From positions 1-64,000 of the forward strand of contig JAIQEY010000028.1 of assembly GCA_020073565.1 (NCBI GenBank): a DNA stretch of 64,000 nucleotides. The letters run 5' to 3'. The notes below the pieces were generated by a model. It saw nothing but the letters and a program-made list of their open reading frames with translations. It was not told the origin of the DNA and did no database searches. Shown here one piece after another: positions 43,885-52,929 of this stretch; positions within the stretch are counted from its first letter, which is position 1, and the number at the start of each line of letters is the position of its first letter. The stretch comes from Terriglobia bacterium (GTDB taxonomy: Bacteria; Acidobacteriota; Terriglobia; Terriglobales; Acidobacteriaceae). The position numbers and the translations under genes are program-made.

Positions 43885-45174
43885 GTGTCGAATAGTCCGA
43901 AGCCGGGCATTTATGTCGCGTGGAAACAGGTCACGTACCGCAGTGTGTTCATGGCTCTGCTGGGTGTGGCGGTGATCTTTGCGATCCTCATGCACCTGGC
44001 ATTCCCGCAATTCACGGACTCGACGGTGAAAGCCGCCGGGCGTTTGTCGACCACCTTGCTTGAGAAAGTCGCGGGTCTGGCGCCGCCGATCAAAGGACCT
44101 TCGACGGCCGCTTCGCAGCAGGCGCACTTTACGGCGCTCGATGGCACGATCCGGGTGCGGAAGGGTAACGGGAATTCGTGGATCAACGCCGACTACAGCG
44201 TCCCGCTGGAAAAAGGCGATGTGGTCCAGACCGGCGCTGAGGGCATGGCCAAGATTGTGTTCAACGACGGCACGAACTACACGGTCAAACAGGATTCGCT
44301 GATCGTGATCGAAGAGAACTCGGCCAACGACCAACAGCAGACGAATGTCGCTGTGGCAGTGACGACGGGAACCGTCGATCTGACCACCGCGACGTACGTG
44401 CAGGGTTCGAAGTCGCAGGTAATTGTCGCGGGCGCGAAGGCTTCGCTGGCGCCGGATTCGGCGGCCATGGTGCACAACGATCCCAAGGCCGACCAGCACG
44501 AGATTTTGGTGAAGAAAGGCAGCACCGACGTCGAGCGCAATGGCGAAGTGGTTCGTCTGTCGAACTGGGAGAAGGTGAACTTCCAGAGCGAGTCGAAGAC
44601 CATGGAGCGCGGAAAAGAAATCGGGCCACCTACTCCGATTGCGCCGGGCAACATGATGCCGGTGTTTATCAATCCCGGGGAGAAATCGAAAGAAGTGGAG
44701 TTTTCCTGGACGCCGATGGCGAATGCCGCGGGATACCGGTTGCGAATCTCGCACAACCCCTATTTTTCTTCGTTGCTGCTGGATCGCAAGGTGGACAGCC
44801 CCAGCGTAGTGGTCACCGGGTTGGCGCAGGGCGCATATTACTGGTCGATTCTGTCGTACGACGCCAGCGGCAAGGAATCGGTGGAAAGCGAAAAAAACCG
44901 CTTCACCATCATCACCAAGACCAAGGAAAAGGTGGAAATGTCGCTCGACCTCGATCCTTTTGTTCAGCACGGGCATGTGATCGAGGTGACGGGCAAGACT
45001 GAGGCGGGCGCGCGCGTGATGGTCAACGGCAAGGAAGTGCCGATCGTGGGCGACGACGGCTCGTTCCATTACTTCACCCCGCCGCTGCCGAACGGGGAGA
45101 ACCTGATCACGGTCACCGCGCAGAATTCCAAGGGCGGGGTCAACACTCGCCAGGAGAAAGTCGTTATTCAGTGA
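43885..45174 (+). CDS. Membrane-anchored FecR-domain protein
   Basis: 429 residues from GTG 43885. One membrane segment (about 20-42) anchors it, with the rest in the periplasm. A FecR domain (about 85-230) has the pattern GTIRVRKGNGNSWINADYSVPLEKGDVVQTGAEGMAKIVFNDGT. A fibronectin-like middle (about 260-350; FSWTPMANAAGYRLRISHNPYF) and an Ig-like C-terminal domain (about 355-429; VIEVTGKTEAGARVMVNGKEV) follow. There is no FecI sigma factor partner, so a structural or wall-linked role is likelier than signalling. It is directly upstream of mreB and may be cotranscribed with it. Confidence 0.85.
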   Translation: MSNSPKPGIYVAWKQVTYRSVFMALLGVAVIFAILMHLAFPQFTDSTVKAAGRLSTTLLEKVAGLAPPIKGPSTAASQQAHFTALDGTIRVRKGNGNSWINADYSVPLEKGDVVQTGAEGMAKIVFNDGTNYTVKQDSLIVIEENSANDQQQTNVAVAVTTGTVDLTTATYVQGSKSQVIVAGAKASLAPDSAAMVHNDPKADQHEILVKKGSTDVERNGEVVRLSNWEKVNFQSESKTMERGKEIGPPTPIAPGNMMPVFINPGEKSKEVEFSWTPMANAAGYRLRISHNPYFSSLLLDRKVDSPSVVVTGLAQGAYYWSILSYDASGKESVESEKNRFTIITKTKEKVEMSLDLDPFVQHGHVIEVTGKTEAGARVMVNGKEVPIVGDDGSFHYFTPPLPNGENLITVTAQNSKGGVNTRQEKVVIQ

Positions 45175-45330
45175 AGGATTTGATGTTCAGAGCAACCGGT
45201 ACAGATAGAGTCCTGTTGGCCTGCACATCCAAGTAGAATAGAAGAACAAGGGACAACCTTTCGCTCCGAGGCTACTGGAAGCTCCAGCCTCCGGGTTCGA
45301 GGTGACATCCCAAGAGAGAGAAGCATTTCC

Positions 45331-46395
45331 ATGTCAAAGAACGGGTTTCACAACGGGGCATCGCGCTCCCACAACCTTCGGTCCCTGTTCAGCATGTTCT
45401 CAAGCGATCTGGCGATCGACCTCGGAACCGCCAACACGCTGGTGTACGCGCGCGGCAAGGGCATTGTCGTCAACGAACCGTCCATTGTCGCGCTGAACAA
45501 GAACACCAACGAGGTGGAAGCGGTCGGCAAAGAAGCCAAAGAAATGCTGGGCCGCACGCCGGGCAACATCGTGGCCATCAAGCCGATGAAGGACGGGGTC
45601 ATTGCCGACTTCAAGGTCACCGAGAAGATGTTGAACTATTTCATCCAGAAGGCGCACAACCGCAAGATGCTGGTACATCCGCGGATCGTGATCGGCGTGC
45701 CGTCGGAGATCACGCAGGTGGAAAAGCGCGCGGTCATGGACTCTGCCTATCGTGCCAAGGCGAGCGAAGTGCACCTGGTGGAACAGGCCATGGTGGCGGC
45801 CATCGGCGCTGGGTTGCCGATTACCGAACCGAGTGGCAACATGGTCGTCGACATTGGCGGTGGCACCACCGACATCGCAGTCATTTCCCTTAGCGGCATT
45901 GTTTACTCGCGTTCCGTGCGTATGGCCGGCAACCAGATGGATGAGGCCATCATGAATTACCTCAAGCGGAAATATAACCTGCTGGTTGGCGAACGCACCG
46001 CCGAGACGATCAAGATGGAAATCGGTTCCGCCTATCCGCTCGATAAGCCGCTGACCATGGAAATCAAGGGCCGCAACCTGATCGAGGGCGTGCCCAAGAC
46101 CATCACCGTGGACGACAGCGAGATTCGCGAAGCGCTTAGCGAGTGCGTTTCGACCATCATGAACGCGATCCGCGTTGCCCTGGAGCGTACACCGCCCGAA
46201 CTCTCGGCTGATATCAGCGACCGCGGTATTGTGCTGACCGGCGGCGGCGCGCTGCTGAAGAATCTCGACAAGCGCATCCGCGAAGAAACCGGTCTGCCGG
46301 TCTCGATCGCCGACGATCCGCTTTGCAGCGTGGTGCTGGGCACCGGCAAGATGCTCTCGGACTTCAAGTTGCTGCGCAAGATTTCGATCGAGTAG
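45331..46395 (+). CDS. mreB: Rod-shape protein MreB
   Basis: 354 residues from ATG 45331. Bacterial actin that guides cell-wall growth around the rod. Actin-fold motifs: phosphate 1 [16 protein letters not shown], phosphate 2 [18 protein letters not shown], and the adenosine region [14 protein letters not shown]. The N-terminal [10 protein letters not shown] has an amphipathic start, which binds the membrane in other MreBs. First gene of mreBCD; 101 bases and a repeat tract separate it from mreC. Confidence 0.96.
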   Translation: MSKNGFHNGASRSHNLRSLFSMFSSDLAIDLGTANTLVYARGKGIVVNEPSIVALNKNTNEVEAVGKEAKEMLGRTPGNIVAIKPMKDGVIADFKVTEKMLNYFIQKAHNRKMLVHPRIVIGVPSEITQVEKRAVMDSAYRAKASEVHLVEQAMVAAIGAGLPITEPSGNMVVDIGGGTTDIAVISLSGIVYSRSVRMAGNQMDEAIMNYLKRKYNLLVGERTAETIKMEIGSAYPLDKPLTMEIKGRNLIEGVPKTITVDDSEIREALSECVSTIMNAIRVALERTPPELSADISDRGIVLTGGGALLKNLDKRIREETGLPVSIADDPLCSVVLGTGKMLSDFKLLRKISIE

Positions 46396-46418
46396 CGCTG
46401 CGAGCCGCGAGCGAACTG

Positions 46419-46496
46419 CAGATCCCTCGCTCCGCTCGGGATGACAACCTATTCCTGGGACCTGACAACTGAGAGCTGACAGCTGACAGCTGGTTT
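46419..46496. repeat. CTGCAGATCCCTCGC repeat and word-like tract
   Basis: CTGCAGATCCCTCGCTCCGCTC...GGATGACA (46419-46444) repeats the unit found inside the inverted repeat at 29414. A word-like tract of TGACAACTGAGAGCTGACAGCTGACAGCTG (46465 on) follows up to the mreC start codon, replacing a normal ribosome site. Confidence 0.7.
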
Positions 46497-47678
46497 ATGG
46501 AATCCGTCCTTGGCCGCTACCGCAACCTGATCGTGCTGGTGGGAGTGTTGTTTGCCCAAGTCCTGGGGCTGGCGGTGCAGGTCAAACGCGCGAACGACAT
46601 TGAATCCACCCGGCTGATCCGCGTGTGGGCGGTGGGCGCAGTCGCTCCCTTCGAAAAAATGCTGCTCTGGGTGCAGACCACCACCGGCGGTGTCTGGCAT
46701 AACTACTTCTACCTGCGCGGCGTGCGGGCCGAGAACCGCGCTCTCAAGCAGGAGATCGAGCGCATGCGCCTGGAGCAGGTGCGCATGACGCAGGATGCCG
46801 ACCAGGCGCGGCGCTTGCAGTCGTTGCTTGCCTTCAAGGAACAATTCATCTCGCAGACGGTCGCGGCGCAGGTGATTGGTTCCAGTGGCAGCGAGCAGTC
46901 GCGTACTGTGTATATCGACAAGGGTGAGAGTGACGGCATCAAGCCGGATATGGCGGTAATCACAGCCGACGGAATCGTCGGCAAAGTGTGGCGCGTGTTC
47001 GGATCGACTTCGCAGGTGCTGCTCATCAACGACCAGACCAGCGGCGCGGGTGCGATTCTCGAAAAGTCGCGCGTGCAGGGCATTCTGCGCGGCACGCCGG
47101 GCGGAGAAATTGCACTGGAGAAGGTGATGAGCGACGAGACGGTGAGCGTCGGCGAATTGGTGCTCACCAGCGGCGGCGAGCGCATTTTCCCAAAGGGCCT
47201 GCCGGTCGGGCGGGTCACGAAGGTCTCGCCCGGTGCTGACTTGTTTCTCAACATTCGCGTGAAGCCGGCGATCAGCTTGAGCCGGTTGGAGGAAGTGCTG
47301 GTCGTGACCAAGATCGATGAGCGCCAGGCTGAGCCTGACCAAGCCGGCACAACTCGCGCAGCGGACATCTTGGCCGAGCGTCTGCCGACGGTTCCGCATA
47401 AACCCGAGAATGCTGCGGGTGGAGCGACGGTTCCGGCGCCCGCGCCACCGTCCATCCCCGGCTCCCATGCGGCGGCCGATGCGAAGCCGAAGGTTTCACC
47501 CCCGACCACGACCGCCAATGGAACCGTTCCGGTTGTGCGAAAGGCCGTCACCTCTGTACCCTCTTCTGCGAGTGAACTCTCTAAGGCGGCGGCTGGTGCG
47601 GTGAAAACTTCCCGCAAGCCCGTGAAGCCCGTGGTCGAACCAGAAGCGCACTCCGCTGCACAGGACGCTCCGCAATAA
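46497..47678 (+). CDS. mreC: Rod-shape protein MreC
   Basis: 393 residues from ATG 46497. An N-terminal membrane helix (about 8-26) leads to a periplasmic coiled coil (about 70-115; RAENRALKQEIERMRLEQVRM). The MreC beta domains follow (SEQSRTVYIDKGESDGIKPDMAVITADGIVGKVWR and VSVGELVLTSGGERIFPKGLPVGRVTKVSPG). The last 120 residues are a Pro/Ala-rich tail not needed for the fold. MreC links MreB to the wall synthases. mreD begins two bases after its stop. Confidence 0.94.
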   Translation: MESVLGRYRNLIVLVGVLFAQVLGLAVQVKRANDIESTRLIRVWAVGAVAPFEKMLLWVQTTTGGVWHNYFYLRGVRAENRALKQEIERMRLEQVRMTQDADQARRLQSLLAFKEQFISQTVAAQVIGSSGSEQSRTVYIDKGESDGIKPDMAVITADGIVGKVWRVFGSTSQVLLINDQTSGAGAILEKSRVQGILRGTPGGEIALEKVMSDETVSVGELVLTSGGERIFPKGLPVGRVTKVSPGADLFLNIRVKPAISLSRLEEVLVVTKIDERQAEPDQAGTTRAADILAERLPTVPHKPENAAGGATVPAPAPPSIPGSHAAADAKPKVSPPTTTANGTVPVVRKAVTSVPSSASELSKAAAGAVKTSRKPVKPVVEPEAHSAAQDAPQ

Positions 47679-47679
47679 C

Positions 47680-48198
47680 GTGGCCATCACCTACACATCA
47701 GGAGAGCAGGTTGAGGTTTACCGTTTCAGCATTCCTGCCACCATCCTGATTCCTCTGGCGGCCATCTTCCTGCAGGCTTGGTTGCCTCTCAAGCTGCATT
47801 TCTTCTCGGTGTTCGATCTTCCCTTGCTAGTCACGATTGGGTTCGCGACAGCGCGGCGCAGCCAGCTTGCCGGCCTGTTTACCGGAGGCTTCATCGGTTT
47901 GCTGCAGGATGCGCTCACCCACCAACCGATCGGGCTGTATGGAATTTCGAAAACGGTGGTGGGATATGGCGCTTCCTCGCTCGGCATCAAGCTGGACGTG
48001 GAAAATGCCGGAGCGCGGTTCCTGCTCACGATCGCTTTCTACGTCATCCACGAAATCGTGTATTTCATGATCGGGCGCGGCCTGGTCGGATTGCATATGG
48101 AGTGGAGTTGGTCGCGGGAGCTCTGGTCCGGATTCGCGAACGCATTTCTCGGCGTCCTGCTGTACGCGCTGATGGATCGAGTCAAGCAGCGCAACTGA
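47680..48198 (+). CDS. mreD: Rod-shape protein MreD
   Basis: 172 residues from GTG 47680, right after the mreC stop. Five or so membrane segments, and the family pattern LPLLVTIGFATARRSQLAGLFTGGFIGLLQDALTHQPIGLYGISKTVVGYG. It is a small inner-membrane partner of MreC. The usual next genes (PBP2, rodA) are not here; a leftward DUF92 gene follows instead. Confidence 0.9.
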   Translation: MAITYTSGEQVEVYRFSIPATILIPLAAIFLQAWLPLKLHFFSVFDLPLLVTIGFATARRSQLAGLFTGGFIGLLQDALTHQPIGLYGISKTVVGYGASSLGIKLDVENAGARFLLTIAFYVIHEIVYFMIGRGLVGLHMEWSWSRELWSGFANAFLGVLLYALMDRVKQRN

Positions 48199-48204
48199 GC
48201 AGTT

Positions 48205-48312
48205 GGCATTTAGCACTTAGCATTTAGCCCTCAGCCCTCTGGTATTCCTTTGGCGTGTCTTCTGGCTTTGGACAATTGCTAACCCTAAATGCTAAATCTG
48301 AGTGCTGAATGC
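48205..48312. repeat. Word-like repeat (GCATTTAGCACTTAGCATTTAG) in inverted halves
   Basis: GGCATTTAGCACTTAGCATTTAG at 48206-48228 and a reverse-complement-like run CTAAATGCTAAATCTGAGTGCTGAATGCC at 48284-48312. The second half encodes the last residues and the stop codon of the DUF92 gene. A related run TAGCACTTAGCATTTAGC lies at 35579-35596. Confidence 0.6.
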
Positions 48313-49055
48313 CAAGGGCTCACCGAGAGCGCATAGGCCATCGCAGCTGCCGTCAAAGTTCCGCATAAGTTCACGGCCTCGTTGTTGACCCAGCCGCGCC
48401 GCTGCAACGTGGCTCCAAGCAGGCTATCGACGAGCATGCCGAAGATTCCGGCGGCGGCTGGAATCCAGAATCGAGCATACGGCACCATGCCGCTGAACGT
48501 GGCGATGGCGGCGATCGTCGTTCCGGCGGCGACTCCTGAGAGCGTTCCGGCCACCGTGATTCCGCCGTCCGTGCCGGCTGGAACGGCTTCCCAGGTTGTG
48601 ATCAGAAGTGCTGTCTGGTTGAGTGTCTGGCCGATCTCGCTGGCCACGGTGTCGGTGGCGGCTTCGGCAAGAGCGCCCGCGGCTGCCGTCAGCCACGCCC
48701 CATTTCCGGTGATGCCAAACGTCACTGCGCTCAGCGCGGCGACCCCCAGATTGGCGGATATTTGCCAGCCGTTGCGTCCCTCGCGGTGTTCGGCGATGCC
48801 GAGGTGATGCTTGGTCCGGTAACCAAGTCGCGTGGAAAGCCAGATCAACAGGAAGAGCGCACTCAGGGCTGCGCAGGCGCCAGGGCCAGCAACCGCGAAC
48901 AGAAGAAAGCATGCCAGCCCGCCCGCCAGTGCCCCGGAGCGATTGACGCCCCTCAGCACACGGGCCACGACCGCGAAACTCAAGGTGACCGCGGCCGCCA
49001 CCACCCACCTCTCCGGAGACAAGGCCCAGCCGTGCGTCAGAAGGTTCGGAATCAT
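48285..49055 (-). CDS. DUF92 (TMEM19-like) membrane protein
   Basis: 256 residues from ATG 49055, with seven or so hydrophobic segments. The family pattern is clear: NRSGALAGGLACFLLF near the start, then LGIAEHREGRNGWQISANLGVAALSA, ALAEAATDTVASEIGQ and PAGTDGGITVAGTLSGVAAGTTIA. Some family members modify phytyl or polyprenol lipids (for example phytyl-phosphate kinase-like proteins), but no activity can be assigned. The C-terminal PWHSALRFSI-stop is encoded by a word-like repeat, which suggests that the original end has been replaced. Confidence 0.85.
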   Translation of the reverse strand: MIPNLLTHGWALSPERWVVAAAVTLSFAVVARVLRGVNRSGALAGGLACFLLFAVAGPGACAALSALFLLIWLSTRLGYRTKHHLGIAEHREGRNGWQISANLGVAALSAVTFGITGNGAWLTAAAGALAEAATDTVASEIGQTLNQTALLITTWEAVPAGTDGGITVAGTLSGVAAGTTIAAIATFSGMVPYARFWIPAAAGIFGMLVDSLLGATLQRRGWVNNEAVNLCGTLTAAAMAYALSVSPWHSALRFSI

Positions 49056-49240
49056 CGTTTTCTATTCGGTTCGCTGGCGGGGTTGCAGTTCCGCCCTCGA
49101 TAACACTATATTTCGTATCCGGCCTGGTCAGGCCGCATCAGGTGGTGCTTGGCCTTTGGATACGGCCGGTAATCTGGTGGCAACCGTATCCACGAAGTTA
49201 GGCTACACTTCTGTACGCTTGCCGGGATTCTAGTTCTTGC

Positions 49241-49305
49241 GTAGGGACGCGGCTTGCCGCGTCTCCTATGCTGAAAAAGAGACGAGGCCAGCCTCGTCTC
49301 TACAG
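49241..49305. repeat. Two adjacent palindromes upstream of ku
   Basis: GTAGG-GACGCGGC-TT-GCCGCGTC (49246-49263) and AGAGACGAGGC-CA-GCCTCGTCTCT (11-bp stem, 49278-49301) followed by ACAG. The GTAGGGAC head and TCTCTACAG tail make the pair look like two facing units of one family. Confidence 0.65.
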
Positions 49306-49333
49306 GTAGCGCTGAAGTTCTTGGGGGGAAACA

Positions 49334-50173
49334 ATGGCGGCCTCCGTCTGGACTGGTTATCTGACGTTCGGATTGATTTCCATGCCGGTGCGCTTGTTCT
49401 CGGGCGCGCGCAGCAGCGGCATTTCGTTCAACCAACTTCACCGCACCGACCACCAGCGGGTCAAGCAGCAACTCATTTGCCCGGCCGACAACCAGGTCCT
49501 GGACCGCTCCGACATCATCAAGGGCTACGAGTACCGCAAGGACGAATACGTCATTATCGATCCCGAAGAGATCAAGAAGATCGAGCCCAAGACGGCCAAG
49601 ACCATGGAGATTCTGGAATTCGTGAAGTCCGGCGAAGTCGACCCCGTATACTTCGAGTCGTCGTACTACATGGTTCCGGAAGAAGCCGGCCGGCGTCCCT
49701 ACGCGCTACTCACGAAAGCCCTCGAGGAAAGCGAATATTTCGCCATTGCCAAGCTCACCATGCACAACCGCGAGTACACCGTGTTCCTGCGTCCGCACAA
49801 AGGCGGGATGATGCTGCACACCATGTACTACGCCGAGGAAGTGCGCGAGGTCGAATCCTTTGGCGCTCCCGACGTGGAGATTAAGGAAGCCGAGATCAAA
49901 GTCGCCCACCAGCTCATTGAAGCCTTGGCGGGAGAGTGGGACCCGGAAAAATATCACGACACTTTCCAGGACAACCTGAAAAAGCTGATCGAAACCAAGC
50001 TCGAGGGCGGGGAAGTGCAGGCCGCCGAGCCGCCCAAGAAACTTGCGCCGGTCATCGACCTGATGGCGGCTTTGAAGGAGAGCCTGGCCCAGACCAAGAA
50101 GCCATCGGCCTCAGAGAAAGTTGCCGAGATGCCGTCCGAGGCGCAGCCAAAATCACGCCGCGGGCGCGCGTAA
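49334..50173 (+). CDS. ku: Non-homologous end-joining protein Ku
   Basis: 279 residues from ATG 49334 with GGGGG upstream. Bacterial Ku homodimers thread onto broken DNA ends and recruit ligase LigD. The core fits the family: VWTGYLTFGLISMPVRLFSGAR, FNQLHRTDHQRVKQQLICPADNQVLDRSDIIKGYEY, VIIDPEEIKKIEPKTAKTMEILEFV and LTMHNREYTVFLRPHKGGMMLHTMYYAEEVR. A charged C-terminal tail (ending SRRGRA) would bind DNA or LigD. LigD is not in the window. Confidence 0.95.
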   Translation: MAASVWTGYLTFGLISMPVRLFSGARSSGISFNQLHRTDHQRVKQQLICPADNQVLDRSDIIKGYEYRKDEYVIIDPEEIKKIEPKTAKTMEILEFVKSGEVDPVYFESSYYMVPEEAGRRPYALLTKALEESEYFAIAKLTMHNREYTVFLRPHKGGMMLHTMYYAEEVREVESFGAPDVEIKEAEIKVAHQLIEALAGEWDPEKYHDTFQDNLKKLIETKLEGGEVQAAEPPKKLAPVIDLMAALKESLAQTKKPSASEKVAEMPSEAQPKSRRGRA

Positions 50174-50330
50174 GGGTGAAATTCAGCCAGCCCCAGAGCT
50201 GCGGCTGGCCGCGTCTAAGGCGTCCAGCGGTGCTTTCGCCGCGCTCCCGATTTCCCCTTGTCCGCCCCTTCTCGATACAATATCCGTTTCCGTAAAATAA
50301 CGCATCAAACCCTAACGAGACGGAGTGTGC

Positions 50331-51749
50331 ATGAAGCGGTTTCTGCGGCTGAGCTGGATGGCGTTCCTGTTTCTGATCTGGACCGGATGCGGTGACACCT
50401 TCCGCCCCATTATTATTCCCAATCCTCCGACCTTTCCCGACCCCAAGGCGGCTCATACGGTGATTTCTGTTAACAATAACGGTCCGACCAATCCCAACGA
50501 GCCGTTCGGCCCCGGCAGCGTGCTGGTCGTAGACGTTTCCGGGGACTCGGAAGTCAGTATCGGCAAGGTGGGGGTCGCTCCCGTGCACGCCGTCCAGCAA
50601 AACGCAAACCAGCTTCTAGTGCTGAACCAGGCGACCACTTCCACCTCGACTGCCTCGCTTTCCAAAGTCGCCTTTAACGGCACTGTCATTAGCGGCAATA
50701 TTGGCACGATCACCCTGCCGGCAAACTCAGCCCCAAACTTCGTGGCCGTTGCGCCGTCGGATACGACGGCGTATGTGACGTTGCCGAACGTCGTACCGGA
50801 TGCGAATTTTCCCAATGACAACGCGGTCGCCGCAGTCAATACGACCACGAACGCCGTAGTGGCCACCATCAAGGTCGGAAACTGTCCCATGGCGATGGCC
50901 GTTACCCCCGACAAGAGCAAGCTCTACGTCGCGAACAACAGCTCATTCTGCAATCCGGGGACGCCTGGCGGTTCCATCAGCGCCTTTAACACCCTTGACC
51001 GGTCGCCGCGCACCATTAGCGGTCCGCTCAGTTCGCCGCCGAGATGGTTGTCAGTCCGTTCCGACAGCCAGCGTGTGTTCGTGCTGGAAGCAAGCGGTAC
51101 TCTAGCCTGGCTCGATACCACGTCGACCGCCGGCCCGGATGTACTGACCGAAACGACGAATCCGACGATCAGCGTCCCGGGCGCAACCACCATGGTGTAC
51201 GACGGCCTCCTGAACCGCCTCTACATTCCGGGAGGAAGCGAAGTGGTGGTAGTGGATGTGTCTCAGTCGGTCCCGTCGCCGCTAGCCACAATTACGATCA
51301 CACCAATTTCACCCTCCACCCGTGGTACGCAAGACCCGTGCTCGACCACCGCGACCACAAGCTTGAACACTGTTGCCGCGGCTGCCTTGCCCGATGGAAG
51401 CCGAGCCTATGTTGGAGCCTATTATGAGGATGCGGCGGGCAACATTTGTTCGCAAGTTACCGTCATCAACACTTCGAACAATAGCGTGAAGGCGGTGATC
51501 GCCGTTCCGGGCTTTCCAAACTACGATGCCACCTGCGCGACCACGCGCTTCCGCTTCAGCATGGCGGCGGGCGGCGATAGTTCCAGGGTTTATCTGGCTG
51601 GTTGCGACGGTGGCGGCGTCAACGACATCGATACCTCGACGGACACATTTCTCGTCAACCTGCCCGCTCCCTTCAGCAGTCGCCCGCCGATTCCTCCCAG
51701 CCAATTCGCCCCGCCGCAGAATCCGGTTTTCTTGATCGCCGGCCCCTGA
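50331..51749 (+). CDS. YncE-like beta-propeller lipoprotein
   Basis: 472 residues from ATG 50331 (GGAG five bases upstream). It has a lipoprotein-like signal ending IWTGCGD, so it is probably anchored in a membrane. About six to seven repeated units of the kind VNTTTNAVVATIKVGNCPMAMAVTPDKSKLYVANN form a beta-propeller, as in YncE-type surface proteins. Most of the sequence is Thr/Ser/Pro-rich, suited to an exposed protein. Ligand unknown. Confidence 0.8.
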   Translation: MKRFLRLSWMAFLFLIWTGCGDTFRPIIIPNPPTFPDPKAAHTVISVNNNGPTNPNEPFGPGSVLVVDVSGDSEVSIGKVGVAPVHAVQQNANQLLVLNQATTSTSTASLSKVAFNGTVISGNIGTITLPANSAPNFVAVAPSDTTAYVTLPNVVPDANFPNDNAVAAVNTTTNAVVATIKVGNCPMAMAVTPDKSKLYVANNSSFCNPGTPGGSISAFNTLDRSPRTISGPLSSPPRWLSVRSDSQRVFVLEASGTLAWLDTTSTAGPDVLTETTNPTISVPGATTMVYDGLLNRLYIPGGSEVVVVDVSQSVPSPLATITITPISPSTRGTQDPCSTTATTSLNTVAAAALPDGSRAYVGAYYEDAAGNICSQVTVINTSNNSVKAVIAVPGFPNYDATCATTRFRFSMAAGGDSSRVYLAGCDGGGVNDIDTSTDTFLVNLPAPFSSRPPIPPSQFAPPQNPVFLIAGP

Positions 51750-51927
51750 AGGGCAGTTTGAAGATCGCAGGTCGGAGTGCGCAAAGACGGGTTCTCGCCT
51801 TCCGCGTCGGCGATTGTGCGGGCTTGGGAATCTAGTTGATGGAATCTTCTGATGGGAACGTTGCGATCAGAATTGATGCCGGAGGAGTTGAAGGGCAGCT
51901 CTGAACTAGCGGGCTGTGACCTACAAA

Positions 51928-51945
51928 CCGCGGTTCAGACCGCGG
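51928..51945. terminator. Hairpin over the cheX stop codon, possible terminator
   Basis: CCGCGG-TTCAGA-CCGCGG, with the cheX stop (TCA at 51935-51937) in the loop. On the minus strand a short TTTGT follows. The stem is perfect but only six bp, so a repeat is also possible. Confidence 0.4.
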
Positions 51946-52429
51946 CCACCCGTTCCGTAGCCGGGCAACGATGATAGCGCAGCGCGACATTCATGAACAC
52001 GTTGCCGCTTTCGGTGCTGAAGCAGATTACCAGCGCTTCGGTGTCTTCGCTGCTCTTGCTACCTTGCTCCGAGGTGTGCAGGGTAGGTGGATGAACACGA
52101 AAGTGGAATCCCTGGTCATTCAGGACGGTCACGGCGTTTCCGATAATCTGGTTGGCGATTTCACACACGGCTTCCCGCACCAGGCCGTCGGTGTCGGGCA
52201 GTTCCACGCCCGCCAGGCGGCTGGCGAAGCACACTGCCGTTTTCTGGTCGGCATCAAAAATGATGCGCCCCTCAACATCGCCGCTCAGGCAAACTTCGGC
52301 GGCAATCCCTTTTCGCCGGTAGGCCTCTTCTTCCATCGTCAGGTTTTCGATGGAGGTGGGCGATTGCAGCCCTTGCGCCAGCACGGCATCGGCCGAGTTG
52401 ATAAAGGGCTGGATCAACTCCATACGCAT
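51935..52429 (-). CDS. cheX: CheX-type CheY-phosphate phosphatase
   Basis: 164 residues from ATG 52429. It shows the CheC/CheX/FliY phosphatase motif with Glu and Asn in REAVCEIANQIIGNA, and the CheX-like SGDVEGRIIFDAD early on. CheX removes phosphate from the chemotaxis response regulator, ending the signal. Last gene of the operon, two bases after the receiver gene. Confidence 0.85.
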   Translation of the reverse strand: MRMELIQPFINSADAVLAQGLQSPTSIENLTMEEEAYRRKGIAAEVCLSGDVEGRIIFDADQKTAVCFASRLAGVELPDTDGLVREAVCEIANQIIGNAVTVLNDQGFHFRVHPPTLHTSEQGSKSSEDTEALVICFSTESGNVFMNVALRYHRCPATERVAAV

Positions 52430-52431
52430 GA

Positions 52432-52872
52432 CTAGACTCCCACCCCGGCGCCGCGCGCCGCCGCTCCATCATCGCGCATCACGTACTTGATCACTTCATA
52501 CAGAACTTCCGGCTTGACCGGCTTCTGCACGAAGTGGCGGGCACCCCGCTGCAAGGCCGCCACGATATTCTCCTGGTAGCCGACCGACGATACCATCACG
52601 ATGCGGGCGTCCGGATGATCGCGCACGATCTTCTCGGCCGCTTCGATGCCTTCCATCTGGGGCATCGTGATGTCCATTAGAACGATGTCGGGATTCAGCC
52701 GGTCGTACTCGGTGATCGCGTTCACCCCATCTCCGGCTTCGCCCACCACCTGTCCACCGAATGATTCCACCATTCGGGCCAGGTTCTTGCGGGCGAACAC
52801 GGAGTCATCCACGATCAGGTAGCGTACCGCCTGTCCGTCTTCGCTCCTTTTTACGGGCGCAAACTTTTCCAT
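52432..52872 (-). CDS. CheY-like response regulator
   Basis: 146 residues from ATG 52872, with GGGAGGAG upstream. A lone receiver domain: RYLIVDDSVFARKNLARM, phosphoacceptor Asp in IVLMDITMPQMEG, MVSSVG, and KP in HFVQKPVKPEVL. About 20 extra N-terminal residues are poorly ordered. It fits a CheY acting with CheA and CheX of this operon. Its output is not known because no flagellar or pilus motor gene is present. Confidence 0.88.
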   Translation of the reverse strand: MEKFAPVKRSEDGQAVRYLIVDDSVFARKNLARMVESFGGQVVGEAGDGVNAITEYDRLNPDIVLMDITMPQMEGIEAAEKIVRDHPDARIVMVSSVGYQENIVAALQRGARHFVQKPVKPEVLYEVIKYVMRDDGAAARGAGVGV

Positions 52873-52929
52873 GGCACTCCTCCCCATCTAACACTAAACC
52901 ACGGTACCCATGCCTTCGGGTAGATAACT

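Noticed and set aside
43786..45069. 427-codon leftward ORF opposite the FecR gene
   Set aside because: His/Arg-rich antisense shadow; the FecR, fibronectin-like and Ig-like domains on the other strand are convincing.
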